Assembly: GCF_014633365.1 (NCBI RefSeq)
Contig: NC_068347.1
Span: forward strand, 28,314,116-28,378,115
Source: Diospyros lotus
Lineage: Eukaryota > Streptophyta > Magnoliopsida > Ericales > Ebenaceae
Reading direction: 5' to 3'
DNA length: 64,000 nucleotides
The stretch's first letter is position 1. Each line of letters begins with the position of its first letter. Below, one piece after another: positions 35,371 through 48,581 of this stretch. Made by a program: the position numbers and the translations under genes. A model generated the notes under the pieces. That model searched no databases. It was given only the letters and a program-made list of their open reading frames with translations, and was not told the DNA's origin.

Positions 35371-36940
35371 TACATAACTTTGAAAGTGATAAAATCTAAG
35401 AGTTTGTTAAATTATTTGAGAATGTTTTTTGAAGTTAATAAAAAAGAATTCTTGAAATATCTATATATTAAGAGTAGGCGCAAGAGACTTACAACCCCTA
35501 GTAAGTACTTTTTGTTGGCTAAACACTTCCCAAATTGCTTGAACATATAGAATACAAGGAAATTACTACTTATAGGACGCATCCTAAGTTGAATATTCCT
35601 AAGCTAGCCAGCTAAACATTAAGTGCTTAATTAGTCAAATAACTATACTTATTTGAATAAGAAAAGTTTAAAACGATGATTAACGTATAATTTACAGTAA
35701 TCTTAGTTGATGTAAAATGGGTGACATTGTTTGTCAATCGAAATTGTATGGATTTTGCTGTCTTGTCGCGTATTTGACAGGGTTAGCCAATATTCAATAG
35801 CAAGTGTAATATCTTAATTAATTAAGTTAAAAATTTACCTTAAGTATTATTGCTAAATTATTTAGGTGTATTAAATCCTCATATAACATTTAATACCCTT
35901 AAAGTACTCTTTGTAGGCTAAAAGCTGCCAAGGAGAAGGGTAATCTAGATTCAAAATAATTGCGACTTGCATGTGTATTAAGTTGAATATAGCAAAGCTA
36001 GCTAGATAGCTGGCTAGCTAGCTAGCTAAATATTAATTAAGTGCCATAATTACACATTTAGTCAACTAAATATTCTTTGAGTTAATTACTATATGCCAAC
36101 AAGCATATATATTCAGTGACTAAAAAGGTCGTTATTATACAATTTAGTGTAATATGTGATATATTTTTGGTGATAATATCACTATGTTAAAATGAAAGAC
36201 TTTCTCTTAGCAAATATAAGACATTTTTTTTTTCTTATCTATATTATACAAAATATTAAATAATAAAGTGATTGCATAAGATATGATTCACCTAATCATG
36301 AAGGTAAAGATGTCTAAGTTGGATGCATTACCATGCAATAAAAGTAAAATAAGAAATGAAATTATTTATAATAAATTTGAAGTACCTGCTGCTAAAGATA
36401 TAAAATACATAATATACGATAAAAGAAAAATGAGACTATTACCTATAAGTTGATATGACGTCTATAATTAAAACAATTTTATCATATAAAAACAAGAGGT
36501 TATGAAATTCATGTGATAAAAAATGGATGGAATCAAAAGTGTTATTATATCAATGTGATTTTATTATCGAAAATCTTATACTCACAAATAAATAATCTTC
36601 GTATATTGATGTAACATATATAAATAAAATATCTATGAATTATTGTTAATTTTGTATAAAATTATTATAAATTTAAAAAGATTATTTGTCAAATTTATTT
36701 GTGAGTATAATATTTACCATTATTACATCCAAGTCCTATTAATATATATATATATATATAATTAAATTGGAATATGAAATTTTAATAAAAAATAATTTAT
36801 GCAGACGTTAAAAAATATAGTTATTTTACAGCGTTTACTTGAGGAAATTAAGGTTGATATAATAATGCTAAAATACGATTAATTAATATCCTGCATTTGT
36901 TGACAAATACGCTAAGATTTTAAGGCAACGGTGGTCCTTT
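35371..36940. other. AT-rich intergenic DNA, no gene
   Basis: No coding signal. There is a GCTAGCTAGCTAGCTA run near 36008 and an AT run near 36741. Confidence 0.5.
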
Positions 36941-38238
36941 CTATTCTCCACGTTAAACTTGCCACGTTAAACTTGGTCACATGACCACGTATAGTTGCAG
37001 CTGTGACATTCTTTTTCTTATTTTAATTAGTTCTGTTTTGATCAGTATTGAAATATATTATTATTCTGTTTGAGGATTTTCACTTTCAACATGAAAATAG
37101 AGGTAAATATGTAACTCCCATTCCATGTTTGCACGGCGTGATTTTCTCGAGAAACAAACAAACAAACAAACGGGGGATTAGAAGTGAAAAAGAAACGAGA
37201 GGATATATAAAGCGGTAATTATTGAGTTTGTATTATATATATTACAAATTGGGTTTATCCAGCTCGTGCGTTGAGAGGCAATAAAAATGTAACAGTACTG
37301 GACTGGAAAGCAACTTTAGTTTTGATCTGATGGCACTGTAAAGTACTTTAATTTTTTTTGTTCTTTGTTTCAGCCACGAAACTGGGGAAATCCAAACCAG
37401 GCAGGCAGGCAGAGTTTGAGTATAAAATTTGCGGATTATCCCAATATCGAAGAGATATGGATTTGATTAATTCATGCAAAGCAGTTAAAATAAGCGAAGA
37501 TGGTGGACGGTGGCTCCACTATAATGCCTTGGTCAAGCCCTGCCCATTCCAACCGTGCGTGCGTGTCCATTTTTTATACTAACTGATAAATAGCTCTTTT
37601 ACATGGGCGCGTACCCGACAAATTCTTTATACGTAATAATAGATTAACAACAAATATTTTACTTTATGTGCAAGTTACTACTAAAATGGTTATGGTTATG
37701 GGTCCGATCCGATCCGATCCGACCATGAATAATTAATTACGTTGGTGAGTTTAATTCTTTTTATATTTATGAATTTTTTTTTAAAAAAAAAAACTAAGAA
37801 CGCCTTTGTATACACGACTGTCTGTGAGTATGTGTGTACACCCAGACGAATAAGAAAGTCAGAAATTTCAAGCGAGAAGGGATGAATGAATTATCCCAAA
37901 ATGGGCAAGTTGTTTGGAGGAAAAGAAAAGAAAAAGAAAAATTGGTTTCCACGGAACTGCTCTCACTGGGAGACACAGATCGAAGAAGGGTAGAGTCAAA
38001 GAGTCAAAAGTTGAAAGCTTTTAAAATATTTAGTGCGAGAAGCCGAGTTCCTATATATTGCGGCTTGGTGTTCTCTCTCTCACATGTCAACTTTTCTTTC
38101 TCTCTTTCTCATCGGTTTTCTAATCTCTCTCTTCCTATATAAATCCCATCTTCTCTATCGTCTTCTGTAATCCATCTCTCTCTCTCTCTCTCTCTCTAGA
38201 AACGATTAATCCTCACTGAGATTAATTCTTTGTCATTA
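36941..38238 (+). promoter_or_regulatory. Upstream region of the MYB gene
   Basis: A TATA box (CCTATATAAATCC) lies at about 38133-38145, roughly 95-105 bp before the start codon, followed by a CT-rich leader with a (TC)n tract at 38175-38199. Further up are two TTGAC-type W-box cores in GAGTCAAAGAGTCAAAAG (about 37995-38010), the binding site of WRKY factors. There is also a tandem pair of CACGTTAAACTTG at about 36949-36976. A frame of 74 codons at 37358 shows no domain and is not called. Confidence 0.6.
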
Positions 38239-38429
38239 ATGGGAAGGGACGTTGAGGGAAGATCAGAGCTTGACAACTCGGCCATGGCGGGTGAAGAAGA
38301 TCAGATGGAGCTGAGGAGAGGACCGTGGACCGACGAAGAGGACTTCTTGCTCATCAACCACATCACCAAACATGGCGAAGGCCGCTGGAATTCTCTCGCT
38401 CGTTGCGCAGGTATATGTGTGTGTGTGTG

Positions 38430-38462
<33 letters not shown>

Positions 38463-39714
38463 TATATATGCATGTGTGAACCCACTTGAATTTCATTTCA
38501 TCACGACGACGCAAATTCAGGAAACCCAGTTGCTGACGTAAATCAATTGATCTTCTACATGCTGAAATGGGAATCTCGGTTTCCCAATTCTCCAATTTTT
38601 CCGGTTATGCTTTCCGCCTATTTCATCCCAGCCGAGGCTTCATTTTCTCGGAAGCCAAACAGATAGCTTCTGACTTCGACAGGGGCATGAACAAGCCGTA
38701 CCACACACGGAAAAGTGGAAAAAGAAGAGAAAAACTTTATTAACTTTGAAAAGAAAGGCGAAAGCAAAATTGAAAATTAAATAATGGCATAGTATTATTT
38801 ATTTAATTTCTTTCGCAAGAAATTAATTAACCAAAGCTCTTTCTTTCCCCATGAATTACAGGTCTGAAACGAACCGGAAAGAGCTGCAGATTGAGGTGGC
38901 TGAACTATCTACGCCCTGATGTTCGCCGGGGAAACATCACTCTTGAAGAACAGCTCCTGATTCTCGAACTTCATTCTCGATGGGGCAATCGGTAATTACA
39001 TATACGTATATATATATATCACAATTCAATTCAGTTTCAACCCGAATCTAATTATCTAATCGCTAATCAAAAGATATATTACGTTAATTCTTCAGGTGGT
39101 CGAAAATTGCTCAACACTTGCCCGGAAGAACCGACAACGAGATCAAAAACTACTGGCGAACTAGAGTTCAGAAGCAAGCCAAGCAGCTCAAATGTGACGT
39201 GAACAGCAAGCAATTCAAGGACACCATGCGCTACATCTGGATGCCCCGCCTCGTCGAGAGAATCCAGGCCGCCGCGGCCGCCAACGGCGGCACCTCTGCC
39301 ACCACCAACACTGCTTGCCCCAAAACCAGCGGCTTCACTACCAGTCAAATCATCCCCCCACCGCCCGGCACCGGCAGTAATTTCCCTGTCAACCAAACTA
39401 CTTTCACTCCGGACAATTCCAGCACGGCGGCGTCGTCTGACTCTTTCGGGGCCCAGGTCTCGCCGGTTTCTGATCTGGCAGATTATTACAACCCCGTTGC
39501 GAACAACAACCCGAACCCGGATTACTACCACGTGAATCAAGTCTCATACCCGGATAATTTAACCAGCCCAGCTTGCTATTTCAACCAATGGTTAGATGTT
39601 CCAGCCATGGATGCGGGCGACCAGAACCAGTGGTTCAACACCAGCGAGATTCCGGATAGTTTTTGGAACGTCGATGACATCCAGTTCTTACAGCAGCAGC
39701 TGAACAGTCTGTGA
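38239..39714 (+). CDS. MYB108-like: R2R3-MYB transcription factor, subgroup 20 (MYB108/MYB78-like)
   Basis: Three exons, 38239-38410, 38862-38991 and 39096-39714, join in phase to a 306-residue nuclear DNA-binding protein. Repeat R2 carries the spaced tryptophans W30, W50 and W70. In R3 the first is replaced by I83, as usual, followed by W102 and W121. [12 protein letters not shown] is intact. The WMPRL block at residues 149-153 after R3 is the signature of subgroup 20 (MYB2, MYB62, MYB78, MYB108, MYB112, MYB116). [16 protein letters not shown] and the C-terminal FLQQQ point to the MYB108/MYB78 branch. In Arabidopsis these genes act in stamen maturation, senescence and stress responses. The intron positions match typical R2R3-MYB genes. 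The start is the first ATG, 16 codons before a second in-frame ATG that could also serve. No defect is visible. The MYB family assignment is firm; the exact orthologue is inferred. Confidence 0.93.
38411..38463 (+). repeat. (GT)n microsatellite at the MYB intron 1 donor
   Basis: Intron 1 begins GTATATGTGTGTGTGTGT and runs as GT repeats to about 38460, with one interruption. The repeat therefore starts right at the 5' splice site. Confidence 0.9.
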
Positions 39715-40300
39715 AAGTGGAAATCGAAAATAACGAAATTGCAGAAGAGATTTAAAAAAAAAAAAATAGCAAATTATCAAGGCAGGTAGAATTTGTGAAG
39801 AAGGTTAATTAGGTTTCGTTGTGGGATATTAATTAACTTATTAATTTGTGATATCTGGGAGGGGGCAAACTTGTAATTTTAAAGGCTTTGTTTCATTCTT
39901 TGATATGGACTTCTTCTGTACTGCTGTTTTCCATTTTTTTTGGACTGTTGATGGCATTATGGAAGGAAGGAAGGAAGCTTGTTCAGATTTTTAACAACTA
40001 TAATAATATAATTATCTTATGTTAATTATTTAATTAAAGATTTCATAGATGTGAATAATTGGTTCCACTATCTCCTTTATTATTATATTGTTTATTCGTG
40101 TAAAGTCGGGGGAATATTTGAAACTTGTTTAAATTTTAATAAAAAAATGCTTGGATTACATTTAAATATTTAAATAGCATAAATAATAATTATTCTTCAT
40201 CTAGGTCTGGTTCTAGATGGTGGAAATGAGAGCAGCCTAAGCAAATAGCAATGATTTTGGGGGATACATTATAATTTAAATTATCCAAGCTTACTCCAAA
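39715..40300. other. MYB 3' flank
   Basis: AT-rich sequence after the MYB stop. It contains AATAAT and TTAATAAAAAA-type strings that could serve as polyadenylation signals (for example near 40136) and a GGAA run near 39961. The transcript end cannot be fixed from sequence. Confidence 0.4.
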
Positions 40301-40329
40301 GTCAAGCCATTGGCCACTCCAGTGGTGAG

Positions 40330-41940
40330 TGAGAGCCACGTGAGTGGCACGTGGGGCCAGCCATGACCCTGAGCATATCATCTTCTTTACATCATCACCA
40401 TCATCATCATCTGGATCAAACTGATAATTCCAAGGCGCTGTAGCCTGTAGCCTGTAGCTGGTTGGCCACTGTACGGGCAATTTGGCTTCGAGGGGTAGAA
40501 ATGGTAATTTCGTCCGATGGATAGAGAGAGAGAGAGAGAAAAAGAGGGAGAGTGAGAGTTAAGGAGGAGGATGGAGATGGCGGCGGGAATATTTTTTCTG
40601 GGCCGCGTGCCTTTTGGAGAAGCCACCGAGGTGGGGACCAGTCCCCAGGAGCAGCCACGTGTGCTGATGTGGAAGTATCCACGTCGTCCGCCTGAATTAT
40701 TTAATACGGTGTCGTTGTTAATTCTCGCCGTAACCTTTGAAACCGGTTGCGCCCCCGTGCGTTTTATTGCTTTGCCCGCCACGTGTGGAAAAAAATACTA
40801 CTTCGGTAATTTGCATTTCATTTGCTTTTTTTAATGGAATAATAATAATATTATGCGAAAATTAATTTGGAATAGACTTGTAGTGCAGAGACAACTGGAG
40901 GGCACTATTTCCGTTTGTTTTTTTCCGCCCCCCCTCCCCCCCCCCCCCGCGGGGTACGGCGCGACAGTGTGAATGTCGTAGGCACGTCGAATGTTTTTTT
41001 TTTTTTTTTTCTTTTTTATATTTTTGGTTATTCGGCCCATAATATTTAAAGAAACACTCTAGTGGTTAAACGGGCATTATTTATTGCTTAAATCTTAATT
41101 ACTTTGACAAATAAATTAAAATTAATATTAAAAAAAAAGTCAAAATATGGGATAGGTGAAGAGATGAATGCTGAATGATGGAGGGAGGGATGGGGGCCAT
41201 AGAATAGGCTAGGCCACGTGGGAAAGCGTCCAATCAAAAGTGAGGAATGCTTCGTCTTCAGCCATCTCAACCATCAGAAAAAGTGTAAGTGTTACTGTCA
41301 TTTGGATCGGACTTTGGTCGGCCCCATCCCATCCCATCCCATCCCATTCTCTACTCCCTGCTCTCTACACCCTCTCCTACCAAATTTTCTTCTGCAATTT
41401 GTGTGCCAATGCAGTGCGTGGGGGCTTTCATTCTCTTTGGGAAAGTATTTTTTCTGTTAAATAGAAAAATTATTTTTTTACTGTATTTAATTTAATAGGA
41501 GAGTGGTAGCTTCTAAAACCATAACTCAATCTGAAAGTCAAAAGTGTTATGCCGTGAGAGTTATAATAATGCAGAGGAGAATATAAAAAAGCATGGCCAA
41601 AGAAAGTTACATCAACCATTACCCATCATTAATTGTGTTATGAATAATGACAATAATAATAATATTATACCCAAAAAACCTGCCTAAAGTTACAATGTCT
41701 TTTGAAGAATATGTAACAAATGAGAATATATTTGCACATTAATGGGCAACAAAAAAGCATACCATAATGATTTATCAAACAAAAATGAGAATAAGATTAC
41801 GTACACACTCCCAATTTGAGCAGCACCATTTTGGGACGTGCTCTGCCCCATTCCCATTTCCATTTTTTGATTTCTCACCCATCACTTGCGTGGAGGCTTT
41901 TTCATCCACTCCCCAATCAGTTCTTGCCACGTGGAATATA
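40330..41940. promoter_or_regulatory. Cluster of six G-box (CACGTG) sites
   Basis: CACGTG occurs at 40337, 40348, 40656, 40780, 41215 and 41928, and every copy is part of CCACGTGN or its complement. In plants this core binds bZIP and bHLH factors and serves in ABA-, light- and stress-responsive promoters. The first two copies are 11 bp apart. The segment 40430-40800 is richer in GC than its surroundings. No gene with recognisable coding sequence lies next to it, so its target is unknown. Frames here on both strands (up to 131 codons) show no domain. Confidence 0.5.
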
Positions 41941-43978
41941 ATCTCCCACCCACCTCTTCCAGTCGGCATTGCTCAATTAGTACACAACGCCTTCCCAACC
42001 CGTAACAAAATCAACCGGTTCCTCCTTCCTTGTTTCCTTCCCCCTTTTAGTAACTTCATAACTTGTTTTTAATCCTTTTCTCATCCTAAAGTTTGGTTAT
42101 ATCTCAATTATTTTTATAAAAATATCACTTTCACTTCATTCTAATGATATTTTGCGTCAATTTTTGTGGCAATACCTTTTTTATTTTTATTAAAAAAGTA
42201 AAGTGTTATAGTGAGTTTTTTTTTTTTTTTTTTTGGGTGTCTTTGATTAAAAAAAAAAGATGTTATCTCAACAAAAAATCCACAATTACGATACGAGTTA
42301 TTTTTATAAGTGAGTTTATTGAAATTTTAAACTTCTTAGCCTAAGAAAAATGAATCGAGCTACTGAAATTATTAGGACTGGCTCAAGGGTTGGTTGGACC
42401 CCCCCTCTCCCCCTGTTTAGCCTATGCCTTAAGACCGGCACTAAAAACCATCTAAACTAACAGTGCTAGGGCAAGCAGTGCATGAATTTACCAAAACTAA
42501 ATTGCATGGATTATATTTTGAAACACAGAGGGAGATGGCATGGCACGTCACGTTGAAATTGAAAAAGGCTGCTACTACAGTTGACATACTTTTGTAATCG
42601 GAATAGGAGAGAGAAAGAAGGCGATTTTAGCACGAAATTTTTCTCAAGAATGATGACAAATTGACATTTATTTCCGTCAATATAAGTTACCATAATCAGT
42701 GCAATCTTTCAAATCTTGTATCCTGTTAGCCAATAACAACACAAAATAGAGATTAAAAATTTCTAACACGCTCTTACATTGTCAAAATCAAATTCATATA
42801 AATTGAACGTAATTAATTTGTTGTGTTACACTATTTGTGTTACAAAATGAGATTGATAACAAATTACAATCAAATCAATAAATCACACATGAATATAGAA
42901 TTTTATGTAAAAAAACTCAAATCAAAAAAATTATGGATACAAAAAATAAAATATCACTAACCATAATAGTAATATAAAAGTGATATAGTTGCAACTAATT
43001 CTATAACATTGGACACATATTTATAAACCAAAAATCATCTGTAGATGTACATAGAAAATCATATTATGATAAGAACATAATTCATGAAAATATTTCTCCA
43101 AATGAGATAAGTCTCACATAAAATCGAATTTGACCATATCATAATCATAGTCAAATTTCAATCTCAGTCAAATTTGAATTCCATGATTAATGATGATATT
43201 CTTCTAAATGAGATAAATCTAATATAAAATCAAATTTCACAATATCATAGTTATAATCAAATTTGAAGTGATAATCAGAGTCAAATTAAGAGTTTTAATC
43301 ACAATCAAATTTGAATTCCAACTGACAATCGCAACAATCTGAATTGTGCACAACAAAATAAAATTACTGAATTGGGTTTAAAGTTTAAGTTAAATTCAAG
43401 ACAGTTACCACATTCTTATTATCCCCTTCAAAATTTAAAGGCAGTAATTTTGCATTAATAATAATAGATGCAAATCACTTATAAATTCAGTTTCAACTGG
43501 AAAATATATATAGAGACTTGCAAATTTTATTGGGTCACTTAACACGCCACATTCATATTGCTTTTTCTAATTCTATATAATTATCAACTTCAGGAATGAT
43601 GTACAAAGCTTAATTTAATTTCCAAGCTATTTTATATTAATTTGCGGGTGAGGGCAGGTGCAATGTACCACACAAATGTGGGTGTTTAAATATTGTGAGG
43701 CTAATATCATAAAATAACCTATAGTTATAAAAGAACAAAAAGTATCGTAACATCAATTCAGCATCGTTTTTTTCATGAAAATATATAATTAATATAAGAA
43801 TATATCATCATGTGTGTATAACATTATAGCAGCCACTTCAACGACTAATGACTTTTAGTGCGATAGTTTCTTTTTAGCTCAAGGATTCCGAGCTTAATTT
43901 TATTTTAGAGCGTTCGCACTCGTTATTTATAAATTTGATGCAGTCTTCATCATCAATTGAGTTAAAAGGGCTACGTAT
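41941..43978. other. Intergenic DNA, no gene recognised
   Basis: No coding signal. AT-rich, with poly-T near 42215-42234 and a run of ATAATCA(T/G)AGTCAAATT-like near-repeats at 43130-43320. Confidence 0.5.
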
Positions 43979-43981
43979 TAA

Positions 43982-44660
43982 GGTTTCGTTTGGCCAGGGG
44001 ATTTGACCGCTTATAAAGTTGGTGTAATAACTTTAAACTACTCCACTTTTTTTTTTGTTATAAGTGTTTGGTTTGAACAAAGAGTATTTAGTTTAAATAC
44101 TCATCCATCAGCGTTTTACAAAAATTTTTTCTCGTCAATTTTTGTAAAGTATTACTCTCAAATAAGTTACGTTAACCGAGTAAATGATCATTTTACCCTA
44201 AATCTTTTGAGCAATTTTCAGTCATTGCACTTTTTCTTTAACTCTCTGCCTCCCGCTTGTCCTTGTCGCCACCAACTTTTTCGGCTATCGTTGTTGCCCC
44301 TAGTGTCCTCTATCACCCCCAATTTTTCTGGACATCACCCGTGGCCCCCATCATCCTCCATTGCTCCCACTCTTTGCCATCACTGTCGTCTTCTCCGTTG
44401 CCCCCACCATCCATCATCGGTCCATCCATCTCCTCCATCATTGTATATATGTATATATATATATATATTATTTTTATTTTTTTATTATATTTTGATAACT
44501 TATTAGTTATTTTAAATTAAATATATAATTATTAATTAATAATTTAAAAACACATTTAGTAAAATATGTTATCAGTTTAAACATTTCCTAATTTAAAGAG
44601 TCTAAATACTATCCAACGTAAAAGTTTAAAAAAAAAAAAAAAACCTAACCAAACTAAGCC
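43982..44660. mobile_element. Tourist-like (PIF/Harbinger) non-autonomous element, 679 bp
   Basis: The left end reads GGTTTCGTTTGGCCAGG and the right end, reverse-complemented, GGCTTAGTTTGGTTAGG, so 13 of 17 bases agree. TAA stands on both sides (43979-43981 and 44661-44663). The interior contains AAATGATCATTTTACCCT, wording common in such elements, and a CCA/TCC-rich core. A 167-codon frame spans the core but is low-complexity and has no transposase motif. Confidence 0.7.
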
Positions 44661-44663
44661 TAA

Positions 44664-45929
44664 GAGACTAATGACATTGTTATTAAAACCTAATAATCAT
44701 AAATTGTCATTCAAAAATCTAACGTAAAACTAACTCAAAACTACTACTACTACTACTGCTGCTGCTGAGAGTATCATCGAAATTAAGGTAGCTCGGCTCC
44801 GACTTGACCCAGTGAAAGATAATTGAAGCATATTAAAGTATACCCTCAATTAGCGACAAAGAAACAGCCGACTAAGAGTTGCGTTAATGGCGGAAGAAAG
44901 ATCATATTATTATTATTATTATAATAGTCCAAAGACCAAACGTGTTCGGAGTCACTAAACAAATGATAATAAGCAGGCAGAGATCAATTCAGCAGCCAAG
45001 TGACATGACTGCAACTCCAAATTAAATTCCAATTCCAGACTTTAATTAATATAACTTATAAAACACGGGTCAACCCACCCCCCATTTTATTGTTTTCTAA
45101 TCAACTGGTGACTGACTATTTTATTTTTACTGCTAAGTGCACCATGTCTTTGGGATTTAATCACTGCTTACGTCGGCCCAGACTACCTCAGTGTTCACGG
45201 TATACAAGTTGAGCACCAAATTTGAATGAATCAATTAATGTCTAAACTTTAATTTACTTTTTAAGTATTTTCACCCCAATACCAATCCAGTACTGAGCTC
45301 CAAATTAACCCATTGGATCTAAAAACTTTGAAAAATACCTTATTATATAAAAAAATAGATTACCGAAACTAAAATTCTCCTCTCTTTGATGAATGCAATC
45401 TGTTAATTACTATTATAATATTGTTGTTTGTTTTTTCTTTTATTTTCGGATTTTACACTCTTATCAGATTTTAATTGAGCCGGACGATCTGGTTTCGTGT
45501 GTGTTGTAATCGAATCGTTTTTAACTTTGAAAACCCAATTATGTTTGAGTCAATACAAAATTTAAATTAATTCGTCCCATAAACACTCGTATTACCAAAC
45601 ATCAAACATGATCATCATCAAGATAATGCACATGATCACTTCGCAACACCCATAAGAGTTTCTTACAAAATGAGTTTCTACAGCCGACAACAAAAGATTG
45701 GGCCGTCCGTGGGCCGAGTGCAGCCTATTACTGGAGGCCCATTTCCAACACTTAACACCCATAAGGACCCCACTTCCAAACATAATCACCCAGAAAAAGA
45801 AAAAAAAAAAAAAAAAACTAAAACTTTTAATTTGGTTGGTCACATATAAGGAGCAAAATTTCCCAGCAGGGATTAGAGAAGATCAATTCTTCCTATTGGA
45901 TATGACAATTTTAATTAAATTTATATGTA
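44664..45929. other. GA2ox 3' flank and intergenic DNA
   Basis: No gene is recognised. A short ACT/GCT triplet run lies at 44742-44765, ATT repeats near 44910, and poly-A near 45800. The 3' UTR of the minus-strand GA2ox gene should lie in the right part. Confidence 0.5.
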
Positions 45930-46520
45930 TCAGATGATTTCGTCACCTTCGTCTGCTTTGAAGCGGTTGAGACGGCGCTCTCCAAGCCGGAGAGAATAGG
46001 TTACCGTCTTGTATTCACCCCACGTGAAGGGCCTGTACAGACACTCCCGGCGGCGGCCAGTCAGCTCTGGCTGAGCGGCGATCCGCGCATGCAATGGCGG
46101 GGCCGCGAAGTACGCCATCGACATTCTCACCTCCTGCGAGTTGGCCAGCGCTCTGTGCCTCACGCTCACAAACCTTCCACTCGTCATCGCCTTCGCAAGC
46201 AAATTAAAATATAATCGTGAAGTTAAGAGTTGGTGACAAAACATATCATTCATACCAATAATAATTGCGATCTGAATGCCCATTAAGAAAAAAAATTATC
46301 TGAATGTTGTTATCACATCAATCAAATCATTTAATATAAGCTTTCAAAATGATAAATACCTTCATTTATAAAATTAAAAATTGAAATTAAAATATAATAT
46401 AATAATACTGTGAAATTAAAATTATTTTGCAGAAGCAAAGCCCTTATCCGATAATGAATGAACAGAGCTTACTGGCAGTGTCAGTGACTACTGATTGCTT
46501 CTGAGTTTCAACTTTTCGAG

Positions 46521-46551
<31 letters not shown>

Positions 46552-48229
46552 TGAAAACCTGCAAGGCGTCACCCACATTGACAGAGAAGGAGGTGGGGTC
46601 GGCGGAAACAGGGATCCAGACGCCGTCCTCCGGCGAGATCTGGAGGCCGCCGACGTTGTTTGATCGCAGAATGGTCAGCAACTGGGGGTCAGAATGCTCG
46701 CCGAAGCCAACCCGGTGGTGGTGGTGGCGGCGAACGTGATCCGGTGCTTCCCGGAGAGGCGGATAGTGATTGAGCCTGAAGACGGAGTCATTGTCGACGG
46801 CCCTGATTAGGCTGCTGAACACTGATGATGATGCCTGTGGGACCCCCACTCCCTCTGCCATCATATCCAAGATCTCACATGCCAGACCCCTAACTGCTTC
46901 AACGTAACCACACACTGCAGAACTGTCCGCCACACATATTCTCAGTTAAACTAAAATGTTACTTAAATCAACACTTTAACATTAACTGTCCCTCTGTCTA
47001 ATTCAACCCGCTTCGATTAGATTCGATTTATTTATTGTCATAATCATCTCTCAAGAATTAACACTGCACGATAAGAACATTATTATTTTTGCTGGGACTA
47101 GTGAATTGAAACACCTGGCCAACTTTAAGAGGACTCTTCCCGATCAACCAATTTAACCATTTAAAATAAAAATATCTTTATCAAGTAGTTAATTCTAAAC
47201 ACCAAATTAGACTTGAAAACGGAGAGTTGAATTACATAACAACGTGATGTAATGAAAGGGGCAATATATGAAGGGATTCCCTTAATCGGTGTGGTATTTG
47301 GAGACGTCTGGCCAACACATTATTCATGAGGAAAAAAAAAAACCCTTAGTATGGTGTTATATTTTGTAGTGTAATATTGAGAGGAGGGGGGGATTGGTGG
47401 AAGATGGGAGAGATGGGTAGGTGGGGTGTGCCTCGAATGGGAAGAGAGGTCACAATCAGGGGCTCCTCTATATCTGGGAGATTTCTATTTTCTTTTCTCA
47501 TCTTATTGATTTGATTGGTCCTTCATCTTCTGCCACTGCAGTATATCTATCTGTCTGAATTGTCAGTTTGATTGCGAATATCTCTCTCTCCCTCTCTCTC
47601 TCATGTCCCCCTTCCTATTCTAATCTTCTTTCTCAAATTAAATTAATGCATCACGCATATGCATGCAACCCCCAGCCAAACCCATCATCCGTCTCTTCTA
47701 GTTCTTCAAGCACTATAACATCACAAAATTTGTGCACAAAACCAATTGTACACATAAATAAAGGAACACAATTCAAGACCAATAATATATATATATAGCC
47801 TACGTACAATGCATGCATGAGAGAAACAAAAGTACACAAGACATGTTGTGCTACCTCAGCTTGTACCATGGACCAAACTTGTTGGAGAAATATACTTGCC
47901 ATGTGACTAGAGACTGTTTCCAATGGTCCAGCTTACTCTTCTCCCTCGCGTTCTTTTAGATTCCAAGATTTTTCTTTCTTTCTCTCTCTCTCTCTCCCCT
48001 CCCCCCCCCCCCCCCCCCCCCCTCATTTTCCTTCTCTTTCCTTCTTATTTGTATTATTATATAAATATAATTTTTTTGCTTCCATTCTACCTCCACTGCA
48101 TAACTCTTCCTTTTACTGACAAGTTAAACGACCCCCTCGTCCCGTGTAGGAAGCGAACCAGAAATGGTAAACTTGGCCGTAACTAATAAACTCAACACAT
48201 AACCATCATAGGAAAGTACATATATATAC

Positions 48230-48263
<34 letters not shown>

Positions 48264-48547
48264 GGTTTTTGGGATGCAATAAAAAATATAAAAATTGCTT
48301 TTGAGGGGAGGAGAAAAAGCAAAGGGCAGAGGCTTGAAATGGGTTTCTTTTGACCTAAATAGAGCGATCCTCACATGACAAGGAAACGTTACCATGGCCG
48401 TGAAATCCAAAAAAGGTTCCATCGACTGGAAAAACATGGATCCTACAGCTGGCGCGTTACATGCAAGAACTACCTTCTTCTCCCAACGGCAAAATGGTAC
48501 TATATCAACACTACTGGCCCATACATACATATATATATATGTGTGTG

Positions 48548-48581
<34 letters not shown>

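Noticed and set aside
39079..39540. 153-codon minus-strand frame
   Set aside because: Antisense shadow of MYB exon 3.
44003..44506. 167-codon plus-strand frame
   Set aside because: Lies inside a Tourist-like element; low-complexity Ser/Pro core and no transposase motif.
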